From NCBI GenBank assembly GCA_963170755.1, contig OY720681.1:112167394-112231393 (forward strand): a stretch of DNA of 64,000 nucleotides, read 5' to 3'. Shown here piece by piece: positions 1 through 13,000 of this stretch. The stretch is from Amphimallon solstitiale. Lineage: Eukaryota; Arthropoda; Insecta; Coleoptera; Scarabaeidae. Position numbers and translations under genes: made by a program. Within the stretch, counting starts at the first letter, position 1. Each line of letters begins with the position of its first letter. The notes under the pieces are model-generated. The model worked only from the letters and a program-made list of their open reading frames with translations. It made no database searches and was not told the origin of the DNA.

Positions 1-240
1 AATATTAATTGATGTATTATTAATTACACAAGAGAAATATTGAAGCCAAAATATAAATGATTGTTGAATGAACGAATATAACTTTAGTTGTTAAAAATGA
101 CTCAATTTACACTAAATTTAAATCCTAACGCCGTAAATTGAAGGACGATAGATATACTTCAACAATTTGTTATTTGGAAATCGAGATTTAAATCACCCTG
201 ACCGGTGTATCCATACTGTGGACATTAACACCTCGTTTCC

Positions 241-445
241 ATGGACATCTTCACCAAAGGGCTAGCGGACTCTGGCCGACGCCGGGACCGGAGTTAAGAT
301 TTATTCAACTACCACTCACTGTTTAATTGTACTGTACTAACTGAGATGTAACAAATGGATCTAATTGTGAATGTAATAATGATGTTGTAACAGTGAATGA
401 TTTTAGACGAGCTTCGCCCTTTTAAAGACTCGGAGGTGGGAGAGG
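241..445 (+). mobile_element. Possible Copia-type retrotransposon end (RNase H tail plus polypurine tract)
   Basis: The frame from 241 reads MDIFTKGLAD and stops at 295-297. This resembles the ADIFTKGL motif that closes the RNase H domain of Ty1/copia polyproteins. About 130 bases further on, a purine run GGAGGTGGGAGAGGAA (431-446) resembles a polypurine tract before an LTR. Upstream sequence is too decayed to read, and no TG...CA LTR boundary or second LTR was found, so this is a weak call. Confidence 0.3.
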
Positions 446-1008
446 AACATTCTGGAGAATTTAGGCGTCCGAAAGACGCTTTTGGATCACGCCACCAGAA
501 AACGCGAAATACCTACGCAATTTCATGCAACAAGAAACTATGAAACTATTTAGATAACTTTAGACGGACAAAAAAAAACATACGTCGCCAATCTTAAATT
601 TGAACAAAGATTCCTTCAGAAACCAAATATTTTAAATCGAATATTTTAAAACGGAATATATATGCGACGCAGATTTTAATGTTGAAAATTTTAAAACTTA
701 TTTTATTTGGAATTTGAGTATAATTTGAGTTAATACTGATTTAAAAATATTTAACAAGCAATATACAGGGGTGAATGAATTAAATGTTCGCCGCTGCTTT
801 TTAAACGTATGCAAATTTACTGTTAAAACAAAACGATGAACATTGGGAATCTGTTGTTTTTTTGGACGAACAGAGTTGTCAGTCTTGCAAAAAAATAAGA
901 AAATGCCTTGGTAATGAAAAATCGTGCACTTTTGGATGATCGCAATTGTACATATCATGATAATATATTGTTAAGTAACCCACTTTATTTTTTATTTTAC
1001 ATGATTAG
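446..1008. other. Intronic sequence upstream of the first visible Nup155 exon
   Basis: AT-rich, with no exon of Nup155 or any other gene that I can read. The first part (446-560) could be LTR sequence of the possible Copia remnant. Confidence 0.4.
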
Positions 1009-4000
1009 GCAAATGAAATTTTAAAAAGTGCAAAAGCTGCTCAAAGCGATGAAAAAGAGGAATTGGTAAGGTCAGCTTTGGAACTGTGCAAATCTGTCGT
1101 GCCGAACATAAATTTGTTCGAACTTTGTCAGCAGTTTACCGCTTTGAAGGCGTATACCGTTGTTATCGAGTTGTGTACGCTTTGTGCTAGCAAAATTGAT
1201 CCGGACAATATTGCCCTTCACTACTACAAGAAGAATGATTTAATAGATAGAGATAGTTATCAATTTTACTCGAAAAGGTACGTATGCCGATTCGTTCTTG
1301 TTCCAAAATCAATTTTATTCCAAGAAAATTGTATTGATAATAAAATGTTTAAAAGAACATGTTATTTCTCTATAATAGAGTGCATACAGCTCATGTTCAA
1401 CAGATGTGCAATAACATACTTGATAGCTTACTACTAAATATGTTTACCCGCAAAAATACAAATCATGTAAAGCTAACTTTCTTTTAATTTAGACATTTCA
1501 CGCGAAAAATATAAAATATTGTTTAATTATCATATTATTTCCGCTGCTGACGGATCCTAGTTAAATAAAACAAGTTATGATTGTTTAAATATTTTCGTTC
1601 GCTTTTTAACTACTATAATGTAGGTAGATAGATCGCATTTCGTTACTTATGTCATACGTTAAATAGGGTAATGTTTTTATCCTTCTCTCTTGCATTTAAA
1701 TTATATGAGATAGGTTGAGCGATGTTTGTATATTATAGTACCGTACATTTAGTTGCAAAAAAAGGTTTGCACAAAAAATTCAGTCCGATTAAATTCGTAC
1801 CCATCTTAATTTTCTGGAATAATACCTCCACACCGTCCACTATTCAAACGTTCATAAGTATATCTTGGATGATATCTTCGTCCTCCCTTATGATGCGGTG
1901 GTAGGTTTGCGCAAATATTAACCTATCATGCCGATGTACTTCCGTTAGTGAAAGTTTCACCGCCGCAGTATATTTTTTTAAGCCGATAGAGATCAGTTTT
2001 CTTCATGCAGTACTCGTACTAGCAGGCAAAGCACTTTCGTTGACCGCCGAACGGAAGCTGGTGAATGGATGCTCCTGGACATATTGCGATAAAGTTCTGT
2101 TCTCGTCATCTGTGGTAGCTCTTCATCTGCCTGATCCAGGTTGCCTTCGAATTGTATTCTCAACAGTGCATTACGCAGCAATTTATTTATAGATGTATGG
2201 CTAACGTTTAATTCTCGAGCAACAGCTCATACGGACAATCCATTGTCGAACAAAATTATCGCGCGCACTTTTTCCGGAGTAGTCAACATTATTTTAACGT
2301 TTTTGCCTTCGTTGATGTACATAAATACATAAAATAAATAAAATTATTAAATATAACAGTAACAAAACGATGAAAACACTTACACTGTTTGATTAAAATA
2401 CTCTTCAACATACTAACAATATTTATTGGAACTTATATCTGATGTTCACATTACTAACTGATCTAATAATAATCCCCGCCTGCGTCTGAAAACCCCTTTT
2501 TATACACATCTTTATCTCCGCGATAATTCTCGTGGCTTCTGGACTGACGATGACCAATTCCCCATTCATTCTTTTTGCGATTATTTTTCTCCTACTTTAC
2601 GTCCAAAGAATCATCTGTTTACTCACTACTTCTTTGTTCGGTAACTAAAGTTTATTCAGTTTAGTCTTGTAGAATATGTTGTATGTACCTATTACGTGTA
2701 ACTATTTAAAAAATAACCGAATGTATATTAGAAACAGTAAATTTCTTTTATGTATGTGCACAGGGAATCAATGGATTCATTCAAATATATTGTGTTTATT
2801 TGCCGTCTTTTACGTAGTCAGTACTCCTTGGCCTTCACAATAAGCCCAAGTATTATAGATTGGAGCGGTGATATTCGAAATTTTAATGGAAACCATTTTT
2901 TTTTTGCAACTAAATGTACATTAACGGAAGAATGGCAAAAAGAATTGACAGTCAATACATGATAAGATGACCAGTTACTGCAGGTGAACGTTTGAATGTT
3001 ATGCGGTGTATTAGAGTCGAGGGTCCGAGTCGACAGGTCAATTCAAAATCTGTTAATTTCCATTCGGAAATGGGTACTTCGCCTCTTGCTGCCCTTAATA
3101 GTTGAGGAACTTATCAACAGTTCTTCCTCTCTAATAGCGTCGAGTTGAACTAATACAGCTCTCCAGGCTCACTTGATAGAAATAATATTTACAGTACTTG
3201 GGTTCATAATTCTTGACGAGCTTCTTTAAGCTTAAGACCAATGCCCGAGTTGCACCACAGAACACATAAAATTCTGACAAAAATAATTAATTACTTGGAA
3301 TTATAGCTTGTATTTTCAGGATGGACATTTACAAAAATGTTTTGAACATGCTTGATAGTATTCAAGCATCACAAGACAATCAAAGTATACTCAACCAAAC
3401 TGCCAACGGTTGCCAACAGATTATCAACAAACAGACTGAAATTAACATGTTGGTAAGTTTTAATGTCGTTTTTCTATTTCGGTCTATAAAGCTCACTCTA
3501 ATTTATAACACTATGAGTTTATGTTCTTGATTTTGGCGCCAAATATGACAGGGAACTATTTCACTTTAAATGTAATATAAAAGTTTAACGTTAACAAAAA
3601 TGTGAAGTGAAAATTATAGACAGAACTTTTTACTTTTTAATAATTATTTGAAATAATGTATTACTTGAATCAGTATAAATTTTAAACTTAAACTGATATG
3701 ATGACCATAATAACGCAGATTTTCAAATCTTAAATTGTTCATGTTAAAAGCGTCAAAAAAAAATCTATAATTTTCAAATTAGACTTATTATTTTAAATCT
3801 TTTACATAACATAAACATTAAACATTTAAAGTCTAAAATAAAAAGAGATATAAAATATACCTTTCATAAAATTCATAAAACATTTTGGGTACTCGTACTT
3901 TAAAAAACTCGCCGCAAATGGTTCATTTTCTAAGCCTCTCTAATGCCATGCGTAAAATTCGTGTATGCTATTATTTAGTTATGTTTCTAATAGAATGGAA

Positions 4001-7000
4001 ATTATTGTAATATTTAGAGTAACAATTAGTAATTATATGATTTTGTTATATTAAATGCAGGGATCATAGTGAGATCACTATTTAATTTTAGCCTTTAGTT
4101 CACTAATAGTCACTATTTCTAAAAATTGGTCATTTAAGTCACTTTGTTTATTTTTTGGATATTTAACGTAATAAAGACTACTTTTGGAAATTTCTCGGAA
4201 TTGTTTTCACAGGGAAGGAACAATTACTTTTTTGAAAACGTCAAGATTTGTATATGGAAGCTGTTCATCATTTAATAAATAGGTTTGCCTTGAAATTAAT
4301 GTTGTTTTCATGGTTATGCCCAAATAATGTTACTAAAGTGCCCTACGGGATCAATGTTTGTAATAATCTTCCCGTAAGCATTGCTGTGGATAAAGTATGT
4401 GATGAATTCAAATCACTGCAGTTGGTCATATTAGAGGAGAAGAGACATTTTGATGGGCCACCTGTAACCCCTTCTTGATTCTTCAAGGTAGGACACACAA
4501 GCCTGAGACTCACAGGGTCGGGTTTCCAAAGGTGGATGCCGAGTGACGTACTGGTTCCGACAAATAACTTTGAGATAATAAAAAATATGGGCGCCAGTTG
4601 CTTTTTCAAAAAAAAAAGAAGCAACAAACTTATTCATAGAAGACAAGGAACCAGTACCTCACACAGGAAGGTGCGACGTAAGACGAAAAGAAAACAAGTC
4701 GTTTATATATTTACAAAAGAGTATATTGCGAAAAAAATAAGATTCTATACAATTCTATTTACAATCTGTGCCATTGTGAATACATTTCATAAATTTAGAT
4801 GCAAATTTCTTTGAAATTATGATAGATAAAGCAGCAATGATTTAAGATAACAATATGTATATGAATTGCAAAGAATTACTGACCAAAATAAAAATGAGGA
4901 ATCTCCTCCTACTTTATATCTCACGTACAGTTCCCCGAGCCTCTGTCCTTATTTTTGGTGATCCGATTTCCTGTTCCCTGAGCCACTATGCTTATTTCTG
5001 GTGATCAGATTTCCTGTTCCCTGATGATTTCACCTAAAACAAAAGCTGTGCGAAAGGGATCTTCGAAGGCTCAAGCCCTCCGCACGTTAGTTCCAAAAAG
5101 AAAAGAAACAAAAAAAACGCCAGCCCAGACTTGAACTTGATTAACTAGGTGCAACAAAGACAAAAAATACAAGTATTTTAATAGTATATTATGCAATGAG
5201 CATTTAATGATAGTTATTAAGACACGAGTAAGAAAATAACAATACGAGGCGAAGCCGAGTATTGTAATGAATACGAGTGTCTTAATAGCCATTAAATGCG
5301 AGTTGCAAACACTATTTTTTCTACGACCCCATAATAAAACATTATTTTTTGAACATTCCATTCCATAAATTGAGGTTAAAATGTTCCATGCACCTTTGCG
5401 AATTTAGCGGGTAATGAATTGTTCGTGGTTACTAAGGCTTGTGCCATAATTTCTGGTGGATTCAAATTTTACATTTCACTGTCATTATCCCTCATTTTTA
5501 CCGTTTATATTTTCAAAAAAGCACAAATTTTAAGTACTTACTTGTAAATTGCAGAGAACTGTCACATTTATTTAATTTGTATATCTGTTAGATATGCAGT
5601 CGCCATATTGAATATTGTTTGAATATTGGAATGTCGCATTCCTATTGGATATAAACTTGTATCGTAATGAAAAATCCGTATTCCTATTGGATATAAACTT
5701 GTATCATAATGAAAATCTGTATCGTAATGGACATCATTAAAGTACAGGTTCGGCATATCTAATAATACAATTAAAGTATGGGAGTAGAAAAAATTAATTA
5801 AATGACCACAAATAATTACCGTATATTTTACATTAATGATATTTGAAAGCTATATCATATTTAAATTTAAAAAAAAGAGGCAAGCTGTGGCCGATGATGA
5901 CAGATTCAGTTCGCCACGTGCAGACAAATTTTAAAACATTAAATAAATTAACAAGTTCATATAAATTAATGAAAACAAGAATAATTGGAGAAATATGGGA
6001 GTAATTTAAACATTAAAATTCTGCACTGAGAGGGATGAGGTAATTAAACAGCAAAAAAAAGATTCAATCAAGTGCACGTGCGTCGGTTGTTTAAAATTTT
6101 AGAGAGTTTGAGATAAAACATGCACATCAAATTGTAGAAATAAGAGGAAAATAAATTTGCTTAATACGAACCTTGCATACACTAGAATTTTATTACTATT
6201 CTTTATTACACCGCTTAATAATCTTTTATTGTAACATTAGAATTCTTGCCAAAAATCACTAGTTTGCATGGAGAGAACTTCTTCGCTCGCGGTCACACAG
6301 AGAAAAGAGCCTTCTTGAAAAATCGATACTCCTCGCTGTTTTAATGCGCAGGCTCTTCTTTAAGTTGCTTAAGAATAAAATTTGACCAAAGAATATACAT
6401 AATATATATATAATAATTTATACAGGGCAATCCAAATTAAGTGTTCACCATTGGTAACTTTGTTATTATTAAAGATACAAGATTGTTTAAATTAGCAAAC
6501 TTGTAGTACTTTTAACGCTCTTTAAGATGGAAGAATAAAAAAAAAACAAATGAGCAACGCGTTTTCGAGTTTTGCCGAAAAATATTTTTTTTTCAAATGG
6601 AAACCCCTGTATATTATATCATTTTCTGCTAGAACTTTAATTTTTAAACAAAAAATCTTATAAGAAATTTTTTACTGGGATTAAAAATACTTGAGTTATA
6701 ATGAATAAACGAAAACAACTAAATTAGTTTTATAAACTTTATTTTATACATAAACTTATCATTAAAAGAAAATAAAAATCACTGATTTTTTCATAGAAGA
6801 TGTTCAAAAATACCACCTTGTAGTTCAATACATTTTTGTACACGCTTCCGAACTTCTCGAACTGCCTTCAGTATGGTCCTACCATCAATTTGGTTTATCT
6901 TTTCACTAACTGCAATCTTTAGGGCGTTTACGTTTTCGTACCTTTGCTTATAAATCTGGTTCTTTAAATAGCCCCATAAAAAAAAATCAAGCGGCGTTAA

Positions 7001-10000
7001 ATCTGGCGATCGGAGAGGCCACTGAATAGGACCATTTGTTCCTATCCATGAAGTGTTAAAAATAGTATTTAGAAGTTGATGAGTATCTCTGTAGTTGTGC
7101 GCAGGTGCGCCATCCTGCTGAAAATGCAGATTCTGTCTACTTATGAGATCCAGATCGTCTAAGAAATTATTCAAAATTTCAGTCAAAAATTCTATGTACC
7201 TTTCACCAGTTAGAGTGCCCTCATAAAAGAAAGGACCAACAATCCATGAACCGATTAAACCGCACCAAACATTAAAACTGAAACGGACTTGTGGACGTCT
7301 TGGATTTACTAAAAGAAGATTTTCCTTTGACCAGTAATGATGATTTTTTTTATTGTACATTCCAGAATTTGAGAAATTCGATTCATCGGTCCATAAAATA
7401 TAACGAAAGTTGTTTACATTTTGGCGACAAAAGTTAAGATACCAGTGGCAAAAAAACATTCTTCTCTCTGGATCCCCTGGCAAAAAAACCTGAACTGGTT
7501 TGTACTTATAAGGAATGAATTTGTGTTTCTTCAGAATCCTATGCACAGTACCGTGACTCAAATCAGATTCATTGACAATATCTAGTATGGAATTCTCACG
7601 GTTGGCCTCAAAATATGCGATAACTGCAATTTCCGTGGCCTCGCTTTTTATAAAAGTCCTTTTTGTCCTTGTTTTGGCAAAAACACTCTCATTGCCTCTA
7701 AATTTTCGGTTAAGTCTCAGAAAATATTGCTCATGTGGTTGTGTTCGGAGTGGATATAATTCAGCGTAGTGTTCTTTTGCCCTCCTAGAGGATTTTCTGC
7801 ACACTAAATAAGATTCTAACATATCACACTTTTCTGAATGGGTAAAAATCATTTTTTTGTCAAATTAATAACTAGCACAATGAAACTTATGAGTGAAAAA
7901 CTAATAAAACTGTACTAATATTTGACGTTTGGTAGAAAGACTTATCGTCGTTTTCATAGATACATAGAAATGCACTTGACTTAGCTGTTTTTGTGTATTC
8001 ATTATAACTCAAGTATTTTTAATCCCAGTAAAAAATGTCTTATAAGATTTTTTGTTTAAAAATTAAAGTTCTAGCAGAAAATTATATAATATACAGGGGT
8101 TTCCATTTGAAAAAAAATATTTTTCGGCAAAACTCGAAAACGCGTTGCTCATTTGTTTTTTTTATTCTTCCATCTTAAAGAGCGTTAAAAGTACTACAAG
8201 TTTGCTAATTTAAACAATCTAGTATCTTTAATAATAACAACAAAGTTACCAATGGTGAACACTTAATTTGGATTGCCCTGTATAACGGGATTTGGCAAAA
8301 TTACCGTTACACACCTAAGAGTAGACTGATTCTGGTTATCTTTCAAACACTGTAAGGAATTATTTCAAATCGTTAAAATGTGCCTGTCTTTGGCACATGG
8401 AAGTGGATCAGTTCCTTTTCGTGGCAAATTTTAACTCCAGATAAGTCAAACGTGAGTCTACGAACTTTGAATAACAGATTACATATTTGTAGTGGTTTAA
8501 AAAGATATAACAATCAAATATAATTAGTTCCAAAAACACAGGCACTTCTAATTATGGATCATAGAGTTTATAATTCATCTAAAAGTTATTTAGAGGTTGA
8601 AAAATCGACAGAAAAACAATCAGAGGTTGAAGAAAATCAAAGAAAGCAAGGGGCGCTTGTAGAAGAGAAAACAAAAATGGAAGAGTTTGGAAACATTAAA
8701 AAAACATTGATGATTGGGAAAATTAGTTAGAAGACAAAATTAAACAGACGTCATATGAACAAGTTGTGGTAACGAAGATACTGGAGGAAAGCCATAGAAA
8801 ATTGGCACAAGCACTAGAGAAGAATGACGTTTCGGAGGCAGGTGTTCCTCAAATCTTACTTGAAGGGTTGTTGACGAGGAGAAAAAAAGAAGAAGAGAAA
8901 ACCAAGGAAATTGACTTATTAAATAAAGATATTCTCAAAAGGAAGACTGTCATGTTAGATAATTTTGTTACAAATAAATGTAAAAAGATGTGTATTAATG
9001 TCATTTCATTTCGTTTTGTTTTTCGTGAGCTTATTATAAATTATTTTTCAATATAAATGTTTTTATCGACGACTAAACAATAAAGTAGGTATTATATTAA
9101 TTGCTATAAGTTAACAATAGGACTCATAATACCCAGAGGGAATAATGAAATGCGACCGGGGAATAATGAGACATAACGTTACCAACGTTGTCATAGTAAC
9201 GATAGACAAGTTCGGCCATTTTACAAACTGTCTAACCGTCAAACGTCATATCGATATAGTAATCTCACATTTTCGTTTAATTATTCTGATTTTTTTTAGT
9301 AATCTTCTATTAGTCGTAGATAAAGTAGTGTATACTAACTCGCAATAATGACTATTATACTCTCGATCCGAGTTACTCCCTCGCCGCTTCACGGCTCGGT
9401 TTGTAAATTCTGCTCTCGGGAATAATAATTATCATTTCTGACTCATTGTATAAACTACTATTACTATTAAAAATGTGTTAAATTTGTGTTATATATTTCA
9501 AAATAATAAACGACAAAAAGTCACCATGTAGTTACTTTTTTTCTTGAGATAAGTCACTAAAGTGGCATTAAAAGTGCTATGATCCCTGTAAATGCAAAAC
9601 CTCAGAAAATATTATAGAAAAACTTTATTTTAATTTAATCAATTTCCTTGTATTCAACTTTCTTTTAACCTGTACTTTGTTGTACTTTGAAACAATTTAT
9701 GTAGATTTTATTATTCTTTATATACTGTTTCAGATACATAACATAATTGATAGTATCCTACAATACCCAGATGAGCTTTTGCATGTGGCTGTTTATGAGT
9801 GGATGATTTCAAAAAATATGTCGGGCGATGTAATAAAAATTAAGAATACCTCGTTAGAAACGTTCCTGTTAAAGGCGTCCCAAGAGAACAACGACAACGT
9901 GGCAATATTAGATTTATTGTGGAAGTATTATGAAAGTAACAACAACCACGCGTCTGCGGCAAAAGTTTTAAATAATTTGGCCTCACAGACTGGGTATGTG

Positions 10001-13000
10001 TACAATTAGATGCTTACATCAATGTGTTTACATATTTTTTTCTCTATTTTCTCAGAAATAAATTAACCTTACAAGATCGATTAGGATATTTGGCAAGATC
10101 AATCATGTGCATGAGAAGTAATAAAGTGGGTTATGCACCATATCTGGGTGTATTTTTACGTGAATTGGAAGATAAAATTGAAATAGCTAAGGTCCAAGAA
10201 CAGATTTTGGAAGCAATCAAAGGACTGCAAGGAACTCATGCTAATGCTGAAGAAGCTGTTATCGCGTTAAATTCTGGTTTATATGAGATAACACAAGTAA
10301 GAATTATTTCAACCTATGATTCTAACTTTACCATCAGATGAAGTGCAAGGGAGTTCACAAATTATTATTGTCACTATGTTAAAATGAACGAATTAAAACG
10401 TTTTATGCAATTTTATTTTGATAATTTTTGAAAGTGTAATAACTGGTTTATACTGCTGAGTGCATACCAATTATACAAAACAATATGTTTATCAAACAAA
10501 ATGTTTGAAGTACGATAGCTTCCATTAAAGTACAAGAAACATTTTTAAAAACTTTTTTGGCAAATTCTTAATAATATGTTAAAATTATTTGTCATTAATT
10601 ATAAATGTCAAATTAATTTTTAAATTAGTTTTATAGATAATATACAGTATGTCCACGGATCGAGTTCCAAAAAGGAAAAACTTTTTTATTTTGCATTTTA
10701 CAAGAAAAATGTATTCTTGATAAAAGTTTTTGCATGTCTCGAAACGGCCAAGTCAGTTTTAACCTTTTCAAAATTTCTTTTAGTTTAAGATAAAAATCGA
10801 AAAATTGGTCGTTTTATTTGAAAATTTTTTCATAAACTCAAACACAAAAATGATATAACTGATAACTATTTTACTCAATCCATTCACCGCCCTTTTCAAC
10901 GCACAATTCTAGCCGTCGGCGCAATTCTCTATAACTTCTTCGAATTTCTTCGAGAGTTAAAGACGTCACAGCGTCTCTAATCCTCTCCTTTAAATCTTCT
11001 ACGTTCGGAGGAAGATTATTTGCATAAACTATTTGCTTCAAACGACCCCAAAGATAAAAATCAGCCATTGTTAAATCAGGGCTCCTTGGTGGCCATATCA
11101 CGGGATCATTTCGACCTATCCAATTCTGTCCAAATTGCTGATTTAACCATTCAACAACAATCCTAGCATAATGAGCCGGACAACCATCTTGTTGGAAATA
11201 ACACCTTGCGAGGTAATTAATCGGTAGATCGTCCAAACGTTCATCAACAAAATTTTGCAGCATATCCAAGTACGTATGCTGATTGACAGTATTATCAAAA
11301 AAATATGGTCCAATGATACCATGGTAAGAAATTGCACACCACACATTAACTTTTGCCGAATATTGTCGATTGTGAGGCATGCGAAAATTCGGATTGTAAT
11401 CGCTCCAATATCTCACATGTTGAGATGCAACAGTACCATTAGTAGAAAACGTGGCCTCATCAGAAAAAATAATATTTCGGTAAAAGTATTGATTATCCAT
11501 AATTTGAGCGCCCATCCACAGACAAAAATACAAACGTTTCGCAGGATCTCCGGGTTCTAATGCATGATTAAAATGGGTTTGTAGGGATGGAACTTCCTTT
11601 GTTTCAAAATCTTTTGAATGAGCGATTTACTAATTCCCAGATGGACTGATCTGCGCCGCAAAGAAAGTTTGGGATAGTTCCGTACTGAATCCATTACAAG
11701 AAGAGTGGCGGCGTCGTCATCATCGCGTGCTATATTTTTTTTCTTTACATCCAGTATGGAACCAGTGGATAGGAATTTTTTGACCAATGCTCGTGCACCT
11801 CTATTTGAGATGTAAATATCCGGAAACTTTTGGTTAAATTCTTCGACAACTAGACGGATCGCTATATTACCTTTGCCATAGCATTGAATTAGGTAAATTC
11901 GTTGGTCTTTTGACAACATTTTCAACTATTATGGTTGATTTTTCTAACTGACAGTTAATTAGATAATTAAATATGGATAATTACCATGATAACGCAACTT
12001 AATTTCTGGGACTTTAAAAAAATTTTCAAATAAAACGAACAATTTTTCGATTTTTATCTTAAACTAAAAGAAATTTTGAAAAGGTTAAAACTGACTTGGC
12101 CGTTTCGAGACATGCAAAAACTTTTATCAAGAATACATTTTTCTTGTAAAATGCAAAATAAAAAAGTTTTTCCTCTTTGGAACTCGATCCGTGGACATAC
12201 TGTAGATTTGTGTAAAACAAACTAATAATTTATTTGGAAATCATTAACCAGAAATATTATTTATTTATACAAGTTTTAAAAATAATTAATTTATCTACCT
12301 ACCCCATTGGGCGCCAAAATTTTGCGACTGCGAGAAGTTTGTGCATCAACTGTATATATATTGATCACACCGTAAGTAAACCTTTAACAAAAATATTTTA
12401 AAATAATTAATATTAGAAAAGTAAATAAATATCAGAAAACTACGATTTCGGCCCCACTGTGGACGCCAAAATTGTATTTTTTTTAAGAAATTAGAATTAT
12501 AATGTTCTACGGCTAGAACAAGACCTTTCTTTCGAAATGCGTATATGATGATACGCCAATATTTTGTATATTTAATTTCAATAAATTTCCCCGTTATATT
12601 TTATTCCAAATTGCTTTTAATGTATGTGTACATCTTTAAAATTCAAATTTTACAAGCGATTGCTATTTTTTTTATATTATATCTTAGTATTAAACATAAT
12701 ATAACGAAAATGTTATTTCTCACAACTTTGTTCACCACAATCTTACAACTTAGAGAAATATATTCGTAAACTAACATTATTGAGTGAAATAGTTAAGTAA
12801 ATCGTTAAATAGAAGTGTTGTCAAGTATTTTAAGAAATATTGATATTATCAGTGAAGTACTTAAGTAAATAGTAAACTGGCAAATTTTACAGTATTAGAA
12901 AACCAGATGTTGACCCCTATGTTGGGCGCCAAAATTGTAAATTGGCCAAACTTGATAATTTAGTTTTCTGAATTTGTGAGTATTATCCTTAAGTAAAATT

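Larger units (their letters stand above)
4058..9588. mobile_element. 5.5-kb composite DNA element with 12-bp TIRs and TAAATG duplication
   Basis: CAGGGATCATAG at 4058-4069 is matched by CTATGATCCCTG ending at 9588. Directly outside both ends is TAAATG (4052-4057 and 9589-9594), a 6-bp target-site duplication. The CAGGG terminus is hAT-like, although hAT normally duplicates 8 bp. The interior holds degenerate reading frames (4248-4814 and 8554-9000), a palindrome, a short tandem repeat and a complete mariner (6423-8280) that must have jumped in later. The whole lies in the Nup155 intron 3453-9733. Superfamily is uncertain because no transposase of its own is readable. Confidence 0.5.

Noticed and set aside
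1063..1437. 124-codon frame as a complete small gene
   Set aside because: It is Nup155 exon sequence starting in frame before 1063 and running past the donor at 1278 into intron.
5071..5361. 96-codon minus frame
   Set aside because: Overlaps the palindromic repeat, hydrophobic AT-rich translation, no family resemblance.
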